Source: Oehlia diaphana (lineage: Eukaryota; Glomeromycota; Glomeromycetes; Glomerales; Glomeraceae). From it: DNA of 64,000 nt. The notes beneath the pieces are model-generated. The model saw only the letters and a program-made list of their open reading frames with translations. It was not told the DNA's origin and made no database searches. The DNA is taken from assembly GCA_003833135.1 (NCBI GenBank), contig QZLH01000024.1, positions 181,597-245,596 of the forward strand, given 5' to 3'. This document shows, one piece after another, positions 45,218 to 58,445 of this stretch. Numbering within the stretch: position 1 is the stretch's first letter; the number at the start of each line of letters is the position of its first letter. Position numbers and translations under genes: made by a program.

Positions 45218-47622
45218 TTATCCTAATGACCATTCACTAGATAACTTACTAAATGTAACAAATGCATCCTAAATAAAAATAAAATAATTTATTTAATTTG
45301 CAAACATTATACATCGTCGAATAAACATATTAATTCTTTACCTCTTTTGTACAATCTGGAATTTGTTTATCAAAAACAGGATAATCCATTGAAACTGTAG
45401 TATGTAATTGTTTAGAATGGAAGGCCGCCAATTTTCCATAACCTCCAGGAGAGATTATCTATAAAAATTAAAAAGCAATAAATTAAAAAAAAATTCAATA
45501 ATAATAAATCAATGAAATAAACGTAATAATAATTTTATACCCGATAATCTGTTTTGCTTAAAATCCAATTTTCTATTATAGCATTATTTACATCATCGGC
45601 GTGATCGTGATGACTATGATTAGATTGAATTGGTAAACCGGAGATAATAACATGTTCCAATTTTTGTACAGCCTCATTTCTTAAAGCTTCCGAGTCAGTA
45701 ATAAGGAAATAAATGACTTTGTGATCCGGTACGGCATAAGTTTGTGTAAGTTGATCAGCACAATGAAAAAAATGTTTATAATCTTGCAATGCATTCGTAT
45801 CGCCCCTTATTCTAATTTGAATTCCCACTGAAAATATATTATTAAGTGAAAATAATGATGTATACTTTGATATAAATGACATTGCTGAAGTACTTGGACG
45901 GAATAGATAATCAAAAATACATCCAAATGCTGTGTGTGGTCTTAATCCAATCTCTTTTAAAGGTTGTGCGTAATATTTTGAATCAAAGGTCCTAATAATC
46001 ATTCCTCGATTTGTATGAAATTTGATAAAAGGATCCGGATATTTTGTTGACCAATTAGAAAGTAAAAATTGATTGTCTATTTGTTGAGCATCAAAATCAA
46101 TAACATTAATTTCACTACTTTGCAAATCTTTGATGGTCGGTTCCGGATCTAAAGAATCATAACTCCAATCAATATTAGGAGAATCAAAAATTGCATCGAG
46201 AGGAAGAGGAGCTTGCCAATCTGAAAGAAAAGCTCGATTTGTAAGCAAAGAAAATAAAAATGTCGAGGTCATGCCAAGTATGCTTTTAATAAAAAAATCA
46301 TGTTAATATTTAATTATAAAATAAAAAGAATCATTACAACAACGAAAATTTCTTGTAACGTACCGGTCACCCAGGTTACCACAATTTGAATTTGCTTCAC
46401 AAACATAAGCAACATATTTTTGTTCCGTTCTTCCAGTCAAAATGTCTTCGTGTAATTTAGCATAATTTTTTTGCCATGTTCCACATGAAGAATCAAGACT
46501 TTCATCCGTATTCATTTCAATTAATTGTATTATAGCGGTTTCATTTCGTTCTTCTTCGGTAAGTGATCCAATAACATCTTCATATGTAAAATGTGGGTTT
46601 GGAGCTTGATAAATATACTTTGCATAATTAACTATATCCTCACTATTATCACTTAATCCCGATGCATCCAACTTGTAATGTCTAAGTTTTTTTTTATCAA
46701 GCTTGTTAGGTAAGCCTATTAAATTTGATTTTTCTTCAGTTTCATTACTTTCTAGAATATTTTTATTACTTGTTTCTTCCAACTGATCTTTTATATCACC
46801 ATTATTAAGAAGAATTTCATCAGAATGTCCAAAATTTGTATTTTTGATCTCATTTTCATCCACATTATTAGTAAGATTAGGTTCAATTTTAATATCTTCA
46901 AGAATACTTTCTTCCTGATTTTGTTGCTTTGTTTCATCAGGTAATTCTGGTAAAACATCACTTATGTTATTATCGGACGAATGCTCTTCAGTAATAATTT
47001 CTTGCGATTTAAGTTCATCATCTTCATAAATAATTTCTCCATCTTCAAATATAGTGTCATTATAAATTGCATTAATGTGATCATCATCAATTTTATCTTC
47101 TATCGGATTTTCTACAAAAGGGTTGAGAACTTCATGAATTTCATTTTCTTCATCATCAGAAAATTTATCAGGATCCTGCACAAAATTAATTGGTTCTTCC
47201 ACATTGACCGGTTCTTTTTTAATTGTATATTCTAAATCATCAAATGGAGGACCTAATCCGCTTAAACTTCCCAAAAAGAATACAAGAGCACAAAAAAATA
47301 CTAACATTGATAATATACTTTTTAATTCAAAATTTGAGGAAGTATCAGCTTGCATTTGTTTCTCAAAAGATTTATGTTTTGATGGAGTATGAGGTGGATT
47401 TTGTAATGAGCTTTTATTACTATTCTCACTTATAGAAGTAAGAAATGATTTCCCTGATTTTTGTGAATCAAGGTAATTATTTTGATTAGAATTATATGTA
47501 TTATTAAAATTACTTGTATTATTGACTATACGTTGATTCGGTATCGAAAGAAGATTTTCCGAAGAATCATTGCTTCCCGCACTGATACTCATAGTACGAC
47601 GATGTGGTCTTGAAGAAGACAT
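45218..47622 (-). CDS. Fucosyltransferase-like type II membrane glycosyltransferase
   Basis: Rebuilt exons: 47622-46364, 46282-45541, 45458-45342, 45268-45218, totalling 2169 nt and 722 aa. Residues 1-100 are a Ser/Asn-rich cytosolic tail. One membrane anchor lies at about 102-121 (ILSMLVFFCALVFFLGSL). A long acidic, Asn-rich stem covers about 125-350. The catalytic part begins near 390: NCGNLGDR...MTSTFLFSLLTNRAFLSDW, and SVGIQIRIRGD, the latter matching the conserved Arg-containing sugar-nucleotide motif of alpha-1,2/alpha-1,6/O-fucosyltransferases. ISPGGYGKLAAF near the end fits the family's last conserved block. It resembles plant GT37-like enzymes most. The donor would be GDP-fucose in the Golgi; the acceptor is unknown. 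At intron 1 I chose the donor at 46363 because it yields continuous GDRxLG. Confidence 0.83.
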
Positions 47623-48851
47623 GATTTTTTTCTTTAAAAAAATATAATTGAAGAAATTTCGTTTATAATGAATAATTACATTAAAATAAAAATGATTTTA
47701 TACTTTAAAAAAAAGAAATTTCAATCAATTTTAAAGTTTTTAAATAGATTTATTAACAGAAAAAATCCGTTAACTTTTCAAAGGGGTGGAAATTTTTATA
47801 TAAAGGAAAGAAATTAAATTTGAAAAAAAAAAAAATTCATGGTTAATATACATTAATGTACTTAATTGGAAATGATCGTTACTAAATAATAATTGATTTG
47901 TGTAGAAAATTCTATGTACTTGCCTTGTGTTTCATAATTGACCAAAAAATCATATTCCCTATATGATCGTTGAAATAACACATTGTGCCAAGATCTGTCG
48001 ATCCACAACATTGTAGAGATACGCAGTTTAGCACGAGTCAAATGTCCACGTGATATTAACTCTAGATTATAATCATTATATATAAAGTGATATGTCGTCA
48101 AAAAAATTGAAATATGCGCGTCATATCTTTAAGCGTGTTTCATAATGTTTGAAATGTCTAGTTGAGGAACGATTTATATCTAAAAATATAGATGATTGTC
48201 TCAAAGAAATAGACAATAAACTTAGCCTTAAACCTGAAGACAAACAAGATTTTTTAAATTCTGTAGATAACATTCGTTCTCTAACTCTAATGAATTCTAT
48301 TAGCTTTCACCTACAAGATAAAGCAACATATGAACTTGATAATTTCCTCGTATGTAGAGTATGTCTTAGAGTGTTTTAGTATTTTAAAATCCTTATCTTT
48401 GATTAAAATTATGGAGTTTTAGATAAGGAAAAAAGATAAAAGGATATGCATCTTTACCAAATTAGCATTTGAAAGAAAAAAGAATTATGCTGCTACTAAA
48501 GTGTATGAAGATATAACATTTTAGGTCGATTAGTACCTGTAAATCAGATTGAGCCAGAGAATATTTAGCTGTTATTCCTGTAAATAGAAATTTCATTTGC
48601 ACTTACCTTTACATGATCAACTATCCCCTTCTAAAGAACCTTTACATGATCAACCCTTCCAAAGAAAGATCTCAGGAAAAAGAAAAAGGAATACACATAC
48701 CTGAGACAGGTGAAATTTTTTTTTTGGCATCTCAAACACCTTTGTCAATAGATAATTATAATAGTGAGTCTGGATTGTACTAGATGTTGGATCTTCCTTT
48801 CATTACCTTTTCCCCTTTTACAACATCACCACTTACCTTGATAGTTTAATT

Positions 48852-49002
48852 CAACAGTAATGAATTCATAGTTTGACACTTGGCACAAACTGTACTCTTA
48901 GTACAGTTTTTGGCAATTAGTGCAAGCTGTGACTCTTAGTCTATGGAAATAAGTTCTCAACAGTAATGAATTCTTAGTTTAATGCTTAGCACAATCTGTT
49001 TA
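48852..49002. repeat. Direct repeat pair, about 107-bp period
   Basis: CAACAGTAATGAATTC begins both copies (about 48852 and 48959). The homology continues for about 40 bp with a few changes (TAGTTT..., then CTTGGCACAAACTGT versus CTTAGCACAATCTGT). A third weaker internal echo (GCAATTAGTGCAAGCTGT) lies between. This looks like a small tandem duplication. Confidence 0.7.
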
Positions 49003-51725
49003 GATTAGTTTAACTTGTATAGTATTAATATACCTTTTCTCTTGCCAAGTGGAATGAATGTTTCAAAAGTATTAGAAGAATACATGGAAACAATTCCAAA
49101 AAAAAAGAAAAATATTTAGTTATTTATATGATATTTCATAATAACAATATCAATTGTAATAATTCTGAAATTTTTGTACTTATTGTCCTATTTACTATTG
49201 GAAAATCCTAAATCTTACTGGTGACCATTTAGAAACTGTTTATTTTTTCCAGAATAATACTAATCTGTTATGATTGATAACTTTAAATAGGAAGTAAAAT
49301 TATTCATAGGCAATTACTGTATATCAAATGTTGTATATCATATTTTTGACAAATTACATAAGTATTTGAAAATAAATTGTCATGTTGCACTTGGAAGGAT
49401 ATTTACTTATTTTATTGCATGTATTACAGATCATTTAAAGAACAAACATAGCCTATAAGGCCATAATAGAAATCAAATGAAAATCAATAAACAAGGTTGA
49501 AAAGAACACTCAGCACAAAAGAAAAGTATACTATTTTTATCCTGAAGCATAGTGAAGAATAGTAAGTTAAAATTCACTTTAATCGATTTTCTTATATTAC
49601 TTTATATTAACTAATATCAGTACATGTCAATATCTTTTGCTATAATTACAAATAAAAGGGTATAAATTTCAGAGTTATAATTTGTTAGTTTTTTCTGATA
49701 TGCTTATAAAAAGGTTTCTTGATATAAAGAAATAAAAAAAGTAAAATTTAACATGTAAGTTAGAATATTAAATACATTTGTATAGTTGTATTCTTATACT
49801 TCTTTTTCTTCCATAACTTCAAGTTTAGGGAAAAAATCTCTTATTTAATGTTAGGAGTCATTCAGGCTAAAAATATGAATTTAGTGGAATACTTAAACAA
49901 AGTATTGGTAATTTTAAGATCATAAATGTAATAAAAATACAGTATAATAAAACAATTAGTCTTAGAAGTAATGTACTTTTAAATGTTTATTGGTAAAAGA
50001 TTTTAAGAATTATTTTGATTTAGCTACTTGTGAAAACTTAGATGTATTTTTTATATCCAAAAATAAAACTCTGGATGATATTTTACATTAAACATTTGTC
50101 AATCTTAGAAAAATTAGGAAATTTTGTTATGGATTGTAAATCAACAAATAAAACTAATATATTGAGTTTTATTTAGACAATTGTTTAAAAGAATTTTACT
50201 TTGTAAATAAAGGTAATAAATATTTTTCTAAATAGATGTGAAAAAAAGAGTTTTTTTAAAGATAGTTTTGAAATAGTTTTTGATAAATTTTTATTTAAAA
50301 TTAAAACCTTTGGATCTTAAACTAAAGTTTTCTTTTAAGAAGGGTTGTTTTAGTGAAAATTCTTTTGATTAGAAATATTATTTTTATGTGTTTAATATAA
50401 TTTTAATTACTACAGAATGCCAAATAAAATAGTATTAAGAATTTTATTAAAATATCAATGCACTTATAATAAAATTACTGATCAATTTGGATTTATACCA
50501 GTAAATTAACTTGATCTATACAAATTAACACTAATTTGATTTTAAATCATTATTTTACTTTCTATTATCACCTAATATTTAATGAAAACTAGTGGTATAA
50601 TAGGATAAAGTAAAATTTTTAATTAGCAAAAATAGTTATTTTTTTTAAAAGCTATTTAATTTTAAAATTTTATAAAATTCTAACCATTAAATCACAAGGT
50701 TATTATTACTTTAACATAAAATCTACATATAATTATGAAGGCCATTTTGAATAGATTTTAAACAATAAGAAAATTTTATTTTTCAAGTAGTTATACAGTA
50801 AAATACTTAAATATATTTTTTTTTTAAAAAAAAATAAACATATATTTAGAAAAAAATTGTTAAAACTTGTTCAAACTAGAAAAATATCTTTTAAACAAGA
50901 AGAAAATGATATAAAGCAGTTTACTAAGTTATTGGTAATTATAATTAATGTGTAACTCTAATTTAATATATACATATCCAATTTATCAAAAGAAAAAAAT
51001 TTGTAAAAATATATAAATGTAGAAATCCTATCTATATTAATTTAAGTTTAAAAAACTAATAAAGAATAATAATAAAATGTAAGAATTTTTGTCTTTTATA
51101 ATATTCATCTTTTACAATATTCTTACATAATAATTATAATAATAGGTAAAATAATTAAATTTTTAAAAATAAAAGATAATAATTTAAAATAAAATATTTT
51201 TGCATAAAATTTTAAGAATAAGATAATAATATAAAATGATTAATTATAAATAAAAATTTAAGCATTAGTTAAGAATCATTTTTATTGATATTATTATATA
51301 TTATATAATCAATTATAAATAATTGATAATTATATCGATGCGTTATTTTAAAATGTAAAAAAAGGTTGCATAATAAAGTTACCTTACATTACAAAATAAC
51401 TATATCTGAAAGTTTACAAGAAGGTTCAGCTTTATCTTTACTTAAATAATTTTTTCTGATCCTATTTCAGTATAAACTTTGCTTAATAGTAATAATAAAG
51501 ATAAATTTTTGTTAAAATAATGGTCTTTGTATATAGTTAGCAAATTTCTGGAGAAAAATATAGAAAACTGAGCAAAAACTTGTTTGCCAAAGCTATAAAA
51601 AGTTCTGCTACTCAATAACTTACTTTTGAATTTAAACTTAATGATTAATTATATTAGCTTCATTATAATAATTTTGTTATTTATAATCAAGAAATACAAA
51701 GCAAAAAAAAATTCAGATTTATCAT

Positions 51726-51958
51726 TAAGGTTGCTTGTCGAAATCTAAAGATTTAGGCAAGATGGCGTTTTGCCAAAATTCTGCTAAAACTATATTAAAG
51801 TTATATTAAAAAACTGGCAAAACTCTGGAGAAAGGCGAAACTGCTGAAACTTATTATAAATGCTAAGACTGCCAAAACTTTGCCAAAACTATAATAAATC
51901 TATAGTAAAATTTTGACGAAACTATAGGATTTTGAAGAGATTTAGACAAGCAACCTTA
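51726..51958. mobile_element. MITE, 233 bp
   Basis: TAAGGTTGCTTGTCGAAATCT at the left matches the reverse complement of the right end with one mismatch, and both ends carry TTAA/TA-like flanks. Internal GCCAAAACT and GGCAAAACTCTG words recur, typical of a short palindromic element. It is non-coding. Confidence 0.75.
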
Positions 51959-52970
51959 TTTATCATATTATTTAAAAGATACAAAGCAAGTTTTTATATC
52001 ACAAAAAGTATATGATGAATTTATACATCAAATAGAAACTTGAAATTTCAATTAAATCAGATGGAAAAGCAAAAAAATTGGTAATTTTACTTTTTCTTAA
52101 ATCCAAATTGATTTAATTTTCATTTAATACAGTATTATTGTTTAATTTAAATTAGGATTGAATGATTTTTTAGAGTTTTTTCAAATTAAATTGAATGGAT
52201 TACAAATATTTTATATAGATATTTTTGTAAAAAAAATTTGCCTATATAGAATATAATGGAATTTGAAGAATTGATTGAGAATCATGATGTATAAGTTAAA
52301 GGATTTTTTAATATAATTTTCAATCCATGAATCTCCAAAGCAAAAATTTACAAATATAACAATTATTAAAGCAAAAGGTAATGCTACTTTGTTATCAAAT
52401 TGCAACAATGCAAAACAAATAAGTTAGTAGTACCAAAACAGCAATTGGATTATTTTTAATTAATTCAGATATATTGGTAACTTGTATAAATACTTTTAGC
52501 AAATATGTGAATTTGTTCAACATATTAAACTTTATATAATAAATTAGAAAATATTGCAAATAATCATCAGCTTAGCATTCAAAAATATATACATAGACAA
52601 GTAAGTTAAAACAAATTTATATTTTTTTGTATAGATGCTACTAATTGCTATTAAAATAATTATTATATATAATTTATTTAGCATAATAAACTTATAATAG
52701 GCTGTATTGATAATTATCATAATTTGTATAGTACATGAATTCCTTCTGTAATGTTTAAAGATCAAATATAACATATGGCCATTATATTATTTAATACTAG
52801 TGAAGCATCACCAATCCCTATTATACTTGTAATCATCTACCTATACATAATCCAAATGGTGTAGATGCACTTATTATTAAGACAGCACTTTGGTCTACAC
52901 ATCTTATTTCTTTAGGCAAAAATTATAATTTGGTTAAATCTAATTGAAATAACTATTGTGAAGGAGAATA

Positions 52971-54360
52971 ATGGAATCATTAACTATACATTCATTTGAT
53001 GTGGATTTATGGGGGAGATATGGCCAAAAATTTGATCAGACAAAACTTGTTGATTTACTAGAATTATCATTAAAAAATACCAATAATTATGTTGAAGCAA
53101 TTCAATCATTTATTGAGTATGTAATTATGTAACTTATTTATAATTATAAATCACTTACAATAACATCTTTTTTTTAAAGACTACCCGAAATAAAATCCTA
53201 TTTAGAACAGTATATCATTCCTATTCATGCAGATTTTCCTGGACAATTATTTATTAGAAGAGCAATTGTTAGCATTTTAAAATCTGATAATAATGCATCA
53301 ATATCAAACAATATTGTACACCTAATTCCCTATTACATGGTTCGCTTAACAGTCATGAATCAGTCTTTCTTGTTTTTTGGTCATTTTTTAACCAGCTTTA
53401 TTTAACAATTTTTAATGCTAGAAAAAACTTGCAGCCAAGCCAAACCCTTGGAGAATTAATTTATTAATGTATCTAGCAAGTTCTGGATGAAAACTTATAA
53501 AGAATATTATAGTAGAAAGGTTTGGCAATACAAAAATTAGTGGATATAGAACGTTTTTTGATTTACTTGATAACCTTATTCCAGCAACCCTAGATATCTA
53601 TATGGTTCTTTTTCGAAATAATAAATTTGATGAATATGTTGATACAATATTTCGTCTATGATGTATGATGAGAAGGTTTCAAAGACATAATTACGATAAA
53701 ATTCTTCTTGCCTTTTTGTCTGATGTGTATTATTGGCATCAATCAACCATCCCATCATCGAAAACTTAAAAATAATTAAAATAGAAAATTTTCACAGTCT
53801 TTTATGAAGACATACCACAGCAAAAAGTTTCTTCAAGTAAATCCCTTAGACGTGATGCTCTATTTATTGATAATTTCCGAAATGAAAATTTATTTGCTAC
53901 TATCCATAAAAAAAAAAAAAAGATTTAGATGAAATGATTAAAAGAACTGCTCTTTTTTTATTGAACTTTTTTGATGAGATCTGAACAAAAAACCTCATTA
54001 TTATTTTACATCCATTCCCTACAAGTTTTCCTTTGGGTGCTTCCTTTTGGACACCATTCTCCTGTACCTCCAAATATGAAAAAATTTTGTGATAAAATCT
54101 TTTGCAGAAATTCAAGGACATGCATATCATGAAGAATGTTTTCGGGTATTAGGTAACATTGCTATAAATACTTAGATAAATCTATTGATGAATTAACAAA
54201 ATCATAAAATCAGAGATTGCACTTAGAAGAAACTCAAATAGAATCGGATAATAATGAAGAAATGGATGAAGATAGTTGCGAACTTGAAGAGACTGATAGT
54301 TATAAATCAAAAGTTGAGACCGATTCTGAATTACAAAAAAGGATCTTGGGTAATGTTTAA
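52971..54360 (+). pseudogene. Decayed member of a lineage-expanded gene family
   Basis: The start MESLTIHSFDVDLWGRYG, a typical intron (53117-53179) and continuation LPEIKSYLEQYIIPIHADF match a family I recognise as greatly expanded in Rhizophagus genomes and of unknown function. The frame then shifts near 53350-53400. It continues as NPWRINLLMYLASSG and FFDLLDNLIPATLDIY with TGA codons at 53488-53490 and 53659-53661 where Trp is expected (both TGG to TGA changes). Further decay follows to about 54360, where an acidic C-terminal stretch (DNNEEMDEDS) is still visible. It cannot encode a full protein. Confidence 0.7.
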
Positions 54361-56022
54361 AAACATTAAAGGTATTGTATTATATAAATTTTATACTAAT
54401 AATTAATATTTTTAGAGTTTACAAATCAAACTCTCTTCGTAAATTCACGTCAAACATTACTAGATATTACGAACGTCTATATACTTGTATAAAAAAAAAA
54501 TTTTCGAAATTTTATTGTCCAGTGAATGTTGATCATCACGTGAAAATAAACCAATAAGCGGATTTTTAACCCCATGCTAAAATTTCATATTACAAAAAAA
54601 GATTCTTATGTTAAAAAAAGATCACGCTGAACTCTTTAACCTTTTCTCACCTTCTCTCGCCTGTCAACGCGAAGGTTGCACCACTTAAAAAATAAGTCCC
54701 AAATAATGAACGGAGTCTTACAACCGTAGTTGCATATTTTTTGGTAATATTCTTAATATCCTCCTCTTTAATTAGGAGAGAATTCTTTCCTCGTATAAAA
54801 TTTGGTTAGGTAGTATATTTAATTTATATTAAATACCCTCTTCCATAGGTCTTAAAAGAAATTACTTTCCCCTCATAAAATTCGGGTGGAAGAGAATTCA
54901 TAAATTGCAAAAAATAAACCCGCTTGGGAATTCTTTGATTATTAGCATAAAATGATTGGTTCAATACAGATCCGCAGTAAGTATTACAAGGGAATAAAGG
55001 CCATGAAAACAGAGAATAACCTCATGAACAAATAAAAAATTACATGATTGAAGCATGAAAATAAAGGACATAAACAGAGGCAACTTTATGTGAGTGATTT
55101 AGTAAATCCATGGTTTACTATCATACATTATCATTACGGATTCATCCGTCGGTTTATAGATGCATTAATTGCATTATGGCGTATTTATATATCTTTTTAT
55201 AGAAAATAAGTAAAACTAGATTTTTTTTTTTTTTTCACACGAAATTTTCTTGGCAATTGTTTTTAAGATATATAGAATTCCTACTTTAAAAATGAATTTA
55301 CCAAAATGGATAATATTTTTGATTATTTTAAGGTAAAATTCCCAAAGTGGTAAGTAAAATAACAAAAAAAATAATAGTGTAATAACCCCTTTTTTTTCAT
55401 GACAGTATTTGTGATCGTTTAACAACATTTTTTTGTTTATTTGTAATTTTATTATGCATGCTTTTGCATTTAAAACCCCCACGTTTCACTGTATTTTATT
55501 GAAATGTCAAGATAATTGATAAACTGCATAAAAAAATAAAATGGTAAAATGGCTTTTAATATTTGAGCGAATTTTTTTTTTCATCCAATAGCAAAAAATG
55601 AGAGTATAATTTTGTATTTTTGTATTTGTAGTTCGTTTTTTTTTTAAAAAAAAAAAAAAATATTACACAATTTTTAAGTCAAACACATTTAATAACTTTA
55701 ATTTTATTCAAAAGAATAAAAAAAAAAAGACCGAATAAATTTTTTTTTTGAGCTAAAAAAAGCTCGAGATATTATTTTTTATTATGATAATTCAATTATC
55801 ATCTTTATAAAAATACAAAGAAAATATATGAAATATAAAAATATCGTGTGATTTATAATTATCCAATCACGTAATAAAAAAAACCATTTTATCTACATTA
55901 CTCCATCTAATTTTTTTTTTATATATTAATTTATATGATGCAAAAAAGATTATAAATTTGATGAACGTGATAATTAAATTTGTAAGGTATTTATAAAGTA
56001 ATAATAATTATTTTTGTTATGT
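54361..56022. other. Intergenic, nothing recognised
   Basis: AT-rich with A/T homopolymers. A weak inverted similarity around GAATTC at about 54779-54900 was seen but not resolved. No gene or RNA is supported. Confidence 0.4.
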
Positions 56023-56686
56023 TTATAAGACATAAGCGGCAGCCATGCACATGCTTGAAAGAACAACTCCGGCAGCGATAGATTGATAGTTTCGGACAGC
56101 AGAGCTCTTAGCAGCACCATCAGATGGGGTTGCTGGCATGTTAGCAGTTCCGTTGGTTGGAGTAGCACCTCCTGGAGCAGCACCACCAGCATCACCAGCA
56201 GCACCAATGATAAGAGTACCAGCCATACCACCGGTACCAGGTTCACAATGGCCTGGAACACCACAGTAGAACCATGTTTTTCCAGCGGCAGCATCTTTTG
56301 GAATGGGCCAAGCCCATGTCTTGCCTGTTTCGAATACACCACCAGAAGTGGCAATATTGGGTTTTGCAGATTTGGCGCAGGCAGTTAATGAATCAGCTTC
56401 GAGAATACTGTGTTTTCCACTAACCCAAGTAAAGACGACCTATGAAAATTTTATAAAATTAGTAAATTTAGTTTTCTATATATATTATGTATATATTTTT
56501 TTTAACAAAAAAACCGATTAATTAAATTGTAAAAATACATACATTGTCACCAGGAGCGGCGATAACCTTTGCTGGGTCGAAAATATTTTCTCCTTTAGGA
56601 CCACCAACTTTAACCGGAATATCAGCTGCTTGAGAGAAAGAAGCAAGACCAGCGAAGAATAAGATAGCAGCGAAAGAAGTTTTCAT
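56023..56686 (-). CDS. Secreted cupredoxin-domain protein, probably GPI-anchored
   Basis: Rebuilt exons: 56686-56543 and 56439-56023, totalling 561 nt and 186 aa. A signal peptide (MKTSFAAILFFAGLASFSQA) is followed by a type 1 copper domain. Copper ligands are visible: His in SGKHS, Cys and His in FYCGVPGHC, and Met in GTGGM. The spacing between the His and Met is longer than the usual HCxxGM, with a PGTG insert. Two further Cys (TACAKS, GHCE) can form the usual disulphide. A Gly/Ala/Thr/Pro-rich linker (about 130-165) and a C-terminal hydrophobic stretch (SIAAGVVLSSMCMAAAYVL) fit GPI anchoring. The codon use is clearly richer in G/C (GCT, GGT, ACC, GTC) than neighbours, typical of high expression. 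Substrate is unknown; electron transfer or copper binding at the cell surface is inference. Confidence 0.88.
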
Positions 56687-57826
56687 TTTGATTGATTAAT
56701 TTGTTTTTTTTTAAAAAAAAAAGGTGAAAGAAAATTTTTTATCAAAAAAAATTTGTTTTTTATGTATTTATTATATATATGTAAAGAACTTTTTTTTTTT
56801 GAATTTTTGAGAGGATGCAGAAGCCTGTATTTATAAGTAAAATTTTCAATAAAAAAAAAATGATTTAAAATTTTCTTTGGTTAAAAAAATCCTTTGTTTC
56901 ATACTATATTGTAAAATGCTTAGGACGAAAAGTATATTCTTTGACTGTTGTGGAAATGTAAGAAATGCATAAAGTGAAACAAATATTAATTTCATTTGTA
57001 CTATATTCCTTAAAACGGTATGTTTGCGTTATTAAATTTAATTTACGTATACAAAAAAAAAATAATAATTTGTTTCAAATGGCCGAACACAAAAAAAAAA
57101 AAATTTTACACAATATTTAAAATGAACACAACAGGATTTAATTATTATTGTGTAAAAAAACAGATATTTATTATATTATATTATATTTATTTATTTACTT
57201 TCAATTTTTTATTATTATTATTTTAATTTAATTATATATAAATAAAATATAAATAATTATATAAATAAAATTTATTTTATTTTATTTTTTATTTTTTTTC
57301 TTTGTTTATGCTATTTAGGATATAGTGTTACAAAATATACAAGGCCGTAAATTTCCTAAAAAGTAAAATAAGATTATAACCTACCTAATAAAGGGAAGCA
57401 AATGACCAAATTTAATATAATAATATAATAGTTCGGATGTTATTAATATCAGTTTTTCTTGTCGGTCATATGTTCGGACGAGAGAATTCCAAGAATTCCA
57501 AGAAAACGTCCGCCCAGAAATAGGCTTAGAAAAAAAAAAGGCTCAGAAAAAGGGGGGCTGACAACTATGACATATACTGTATGACTATCTCATATTGTAA
57601 TTAAAAATATATTTCCTCAAAGTATATTATAATTAAAAAATATTTCTTTTATTATTATTATTAAAATAATTTCTCAAAAGTATTGTAAAAAAATATCTAC
57701 AAATCTTACAAACTAAAAACAACGAACAATATTAAATAAATAAATTAATTGTATCCTAATTAGAGGTTAAATGTAAAATTATTAAATAAAGAAATTCCGT
57801 TGTAAAATTTCCCCCCTTTTTTTTTA
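56687..57826. other. Intergenic between the two cupredoxin genes
   Basis: Contains the presumed promoter of the upper cupredoxin gene and the 3' flank of the next. It is otherwise AT-rich; the frame at 57020-57226 is low complexity. Confidence 0.4.
56828..56835 (-). promoter_or_regulatory. TATA-like box of the cupredoxin gene
   Basis: TATAAATA on the minus strand, about 145 bp upstream of the start codon at 56686, followed downstream by a TTTTTTT-rich 5' leader. It fits a core promoter of a highly expressed gene but is not proven. Confidence 0.35.
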
Positions 57827-58445
57827 TTACAACCAAGAGATAAAGCTTGAAACCAAAGTACCAAAACTTAAAGCAATAAATGATTTTGGCATTATAATAG
57901 CATCCGAAGTTTGATTGCTTGTAACTTTGATAACACCTTTCATACCAGATGCACAATGTTGATCAACACTGCAGTGAAACCAGATATTTCCTGATGTTTG
58001 AGTTATTGTAACAGTAAATTCTTTTGAAGGAGGATTGACTTCTGATTGAACTAAAGAAAGAAGGAAATAAAAGGAAAATTTTAATATAAAGAAAAATTTT
58101 TAACTAATTAAGAGTTCTTTTTAAAAAAATCTCACTTACAAGCATTAGATTCAGTAGATTTTTCGCAAGAATCAGCTTTATCGGATTGGACTACATTATG
58201 ATTTCCTGATACAAATTTGAACAGAATCTAAAAAAGAAGGAATTGATAAGCCCAAATTAAAAGTAAATTAAAAGAAGTAAAGTTTCATTTGTATATACCG
58301 AATCACCAGTCACAGCTTTAATATTATTTGGAAAAAATTGTAATTTGTTATCAGAACCAACTTCAACAACTATAGTGGCTGATTGGATGAGCGTAACAAG
58401 AGTAGCCAAAATAACAACAATGAAAGTAAAAATTTCTTTATTCAT
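57827..58445 (-). CDS. Secreted cupredoxin-domain protein (paralogue of the neighbour)
   Basis: Rebuilt exons: 58445-58299, 58227-58140, 58050-57827, totalling 459 nt and 152 aa. A signal peptide (MNKEIFTFIVVILATLVTLIQSA) precedes the copper-binding domain: VEVGSDNKLQFFPNNIKAVTGDS, His in VSGNHN, Cys/His in FHCSVDQHC and Met in ASGMKG. The C-x4-H-x4-M spacing is canonical. A C-terminal hydrophobic segment (FIALSFGTLVSSFISWL) suggests a GPI signal. It has two introns against one in the neighbour, and its codon use is AT-rich in contrast. The shared position, orientation and domain suggest an old tandem duplication. Confidence 0.86.

Larger units (their letters stand above)
47623..52970. other. 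Gene-poor region with fragments and repeats
   Basis: About 5.3 kb without a supported intact gene. Short open frames at 47862-48101 (minus, 79 codons) and 48149-48379 (plus, 76 codons, helical, charged) look like coding relics but match nothing I recognise. Direct repeats (48852-49002) and a MITE (51726-51958) are listed separately. The rest is AT-rich, with stops in all frames. Confidence 0.4.

Noticed and set aside
47862..48379. Two short frames, possible small genes
   Set aside because: No family resemblance, no clear splice or promoter context. More likely relics.
55974..56388. Overlapping frames on both strands at the cupredoxin gene
   Set aside because: The GC-richer codons open all frames; only the reading with signal peptide and copper ligands is supported.
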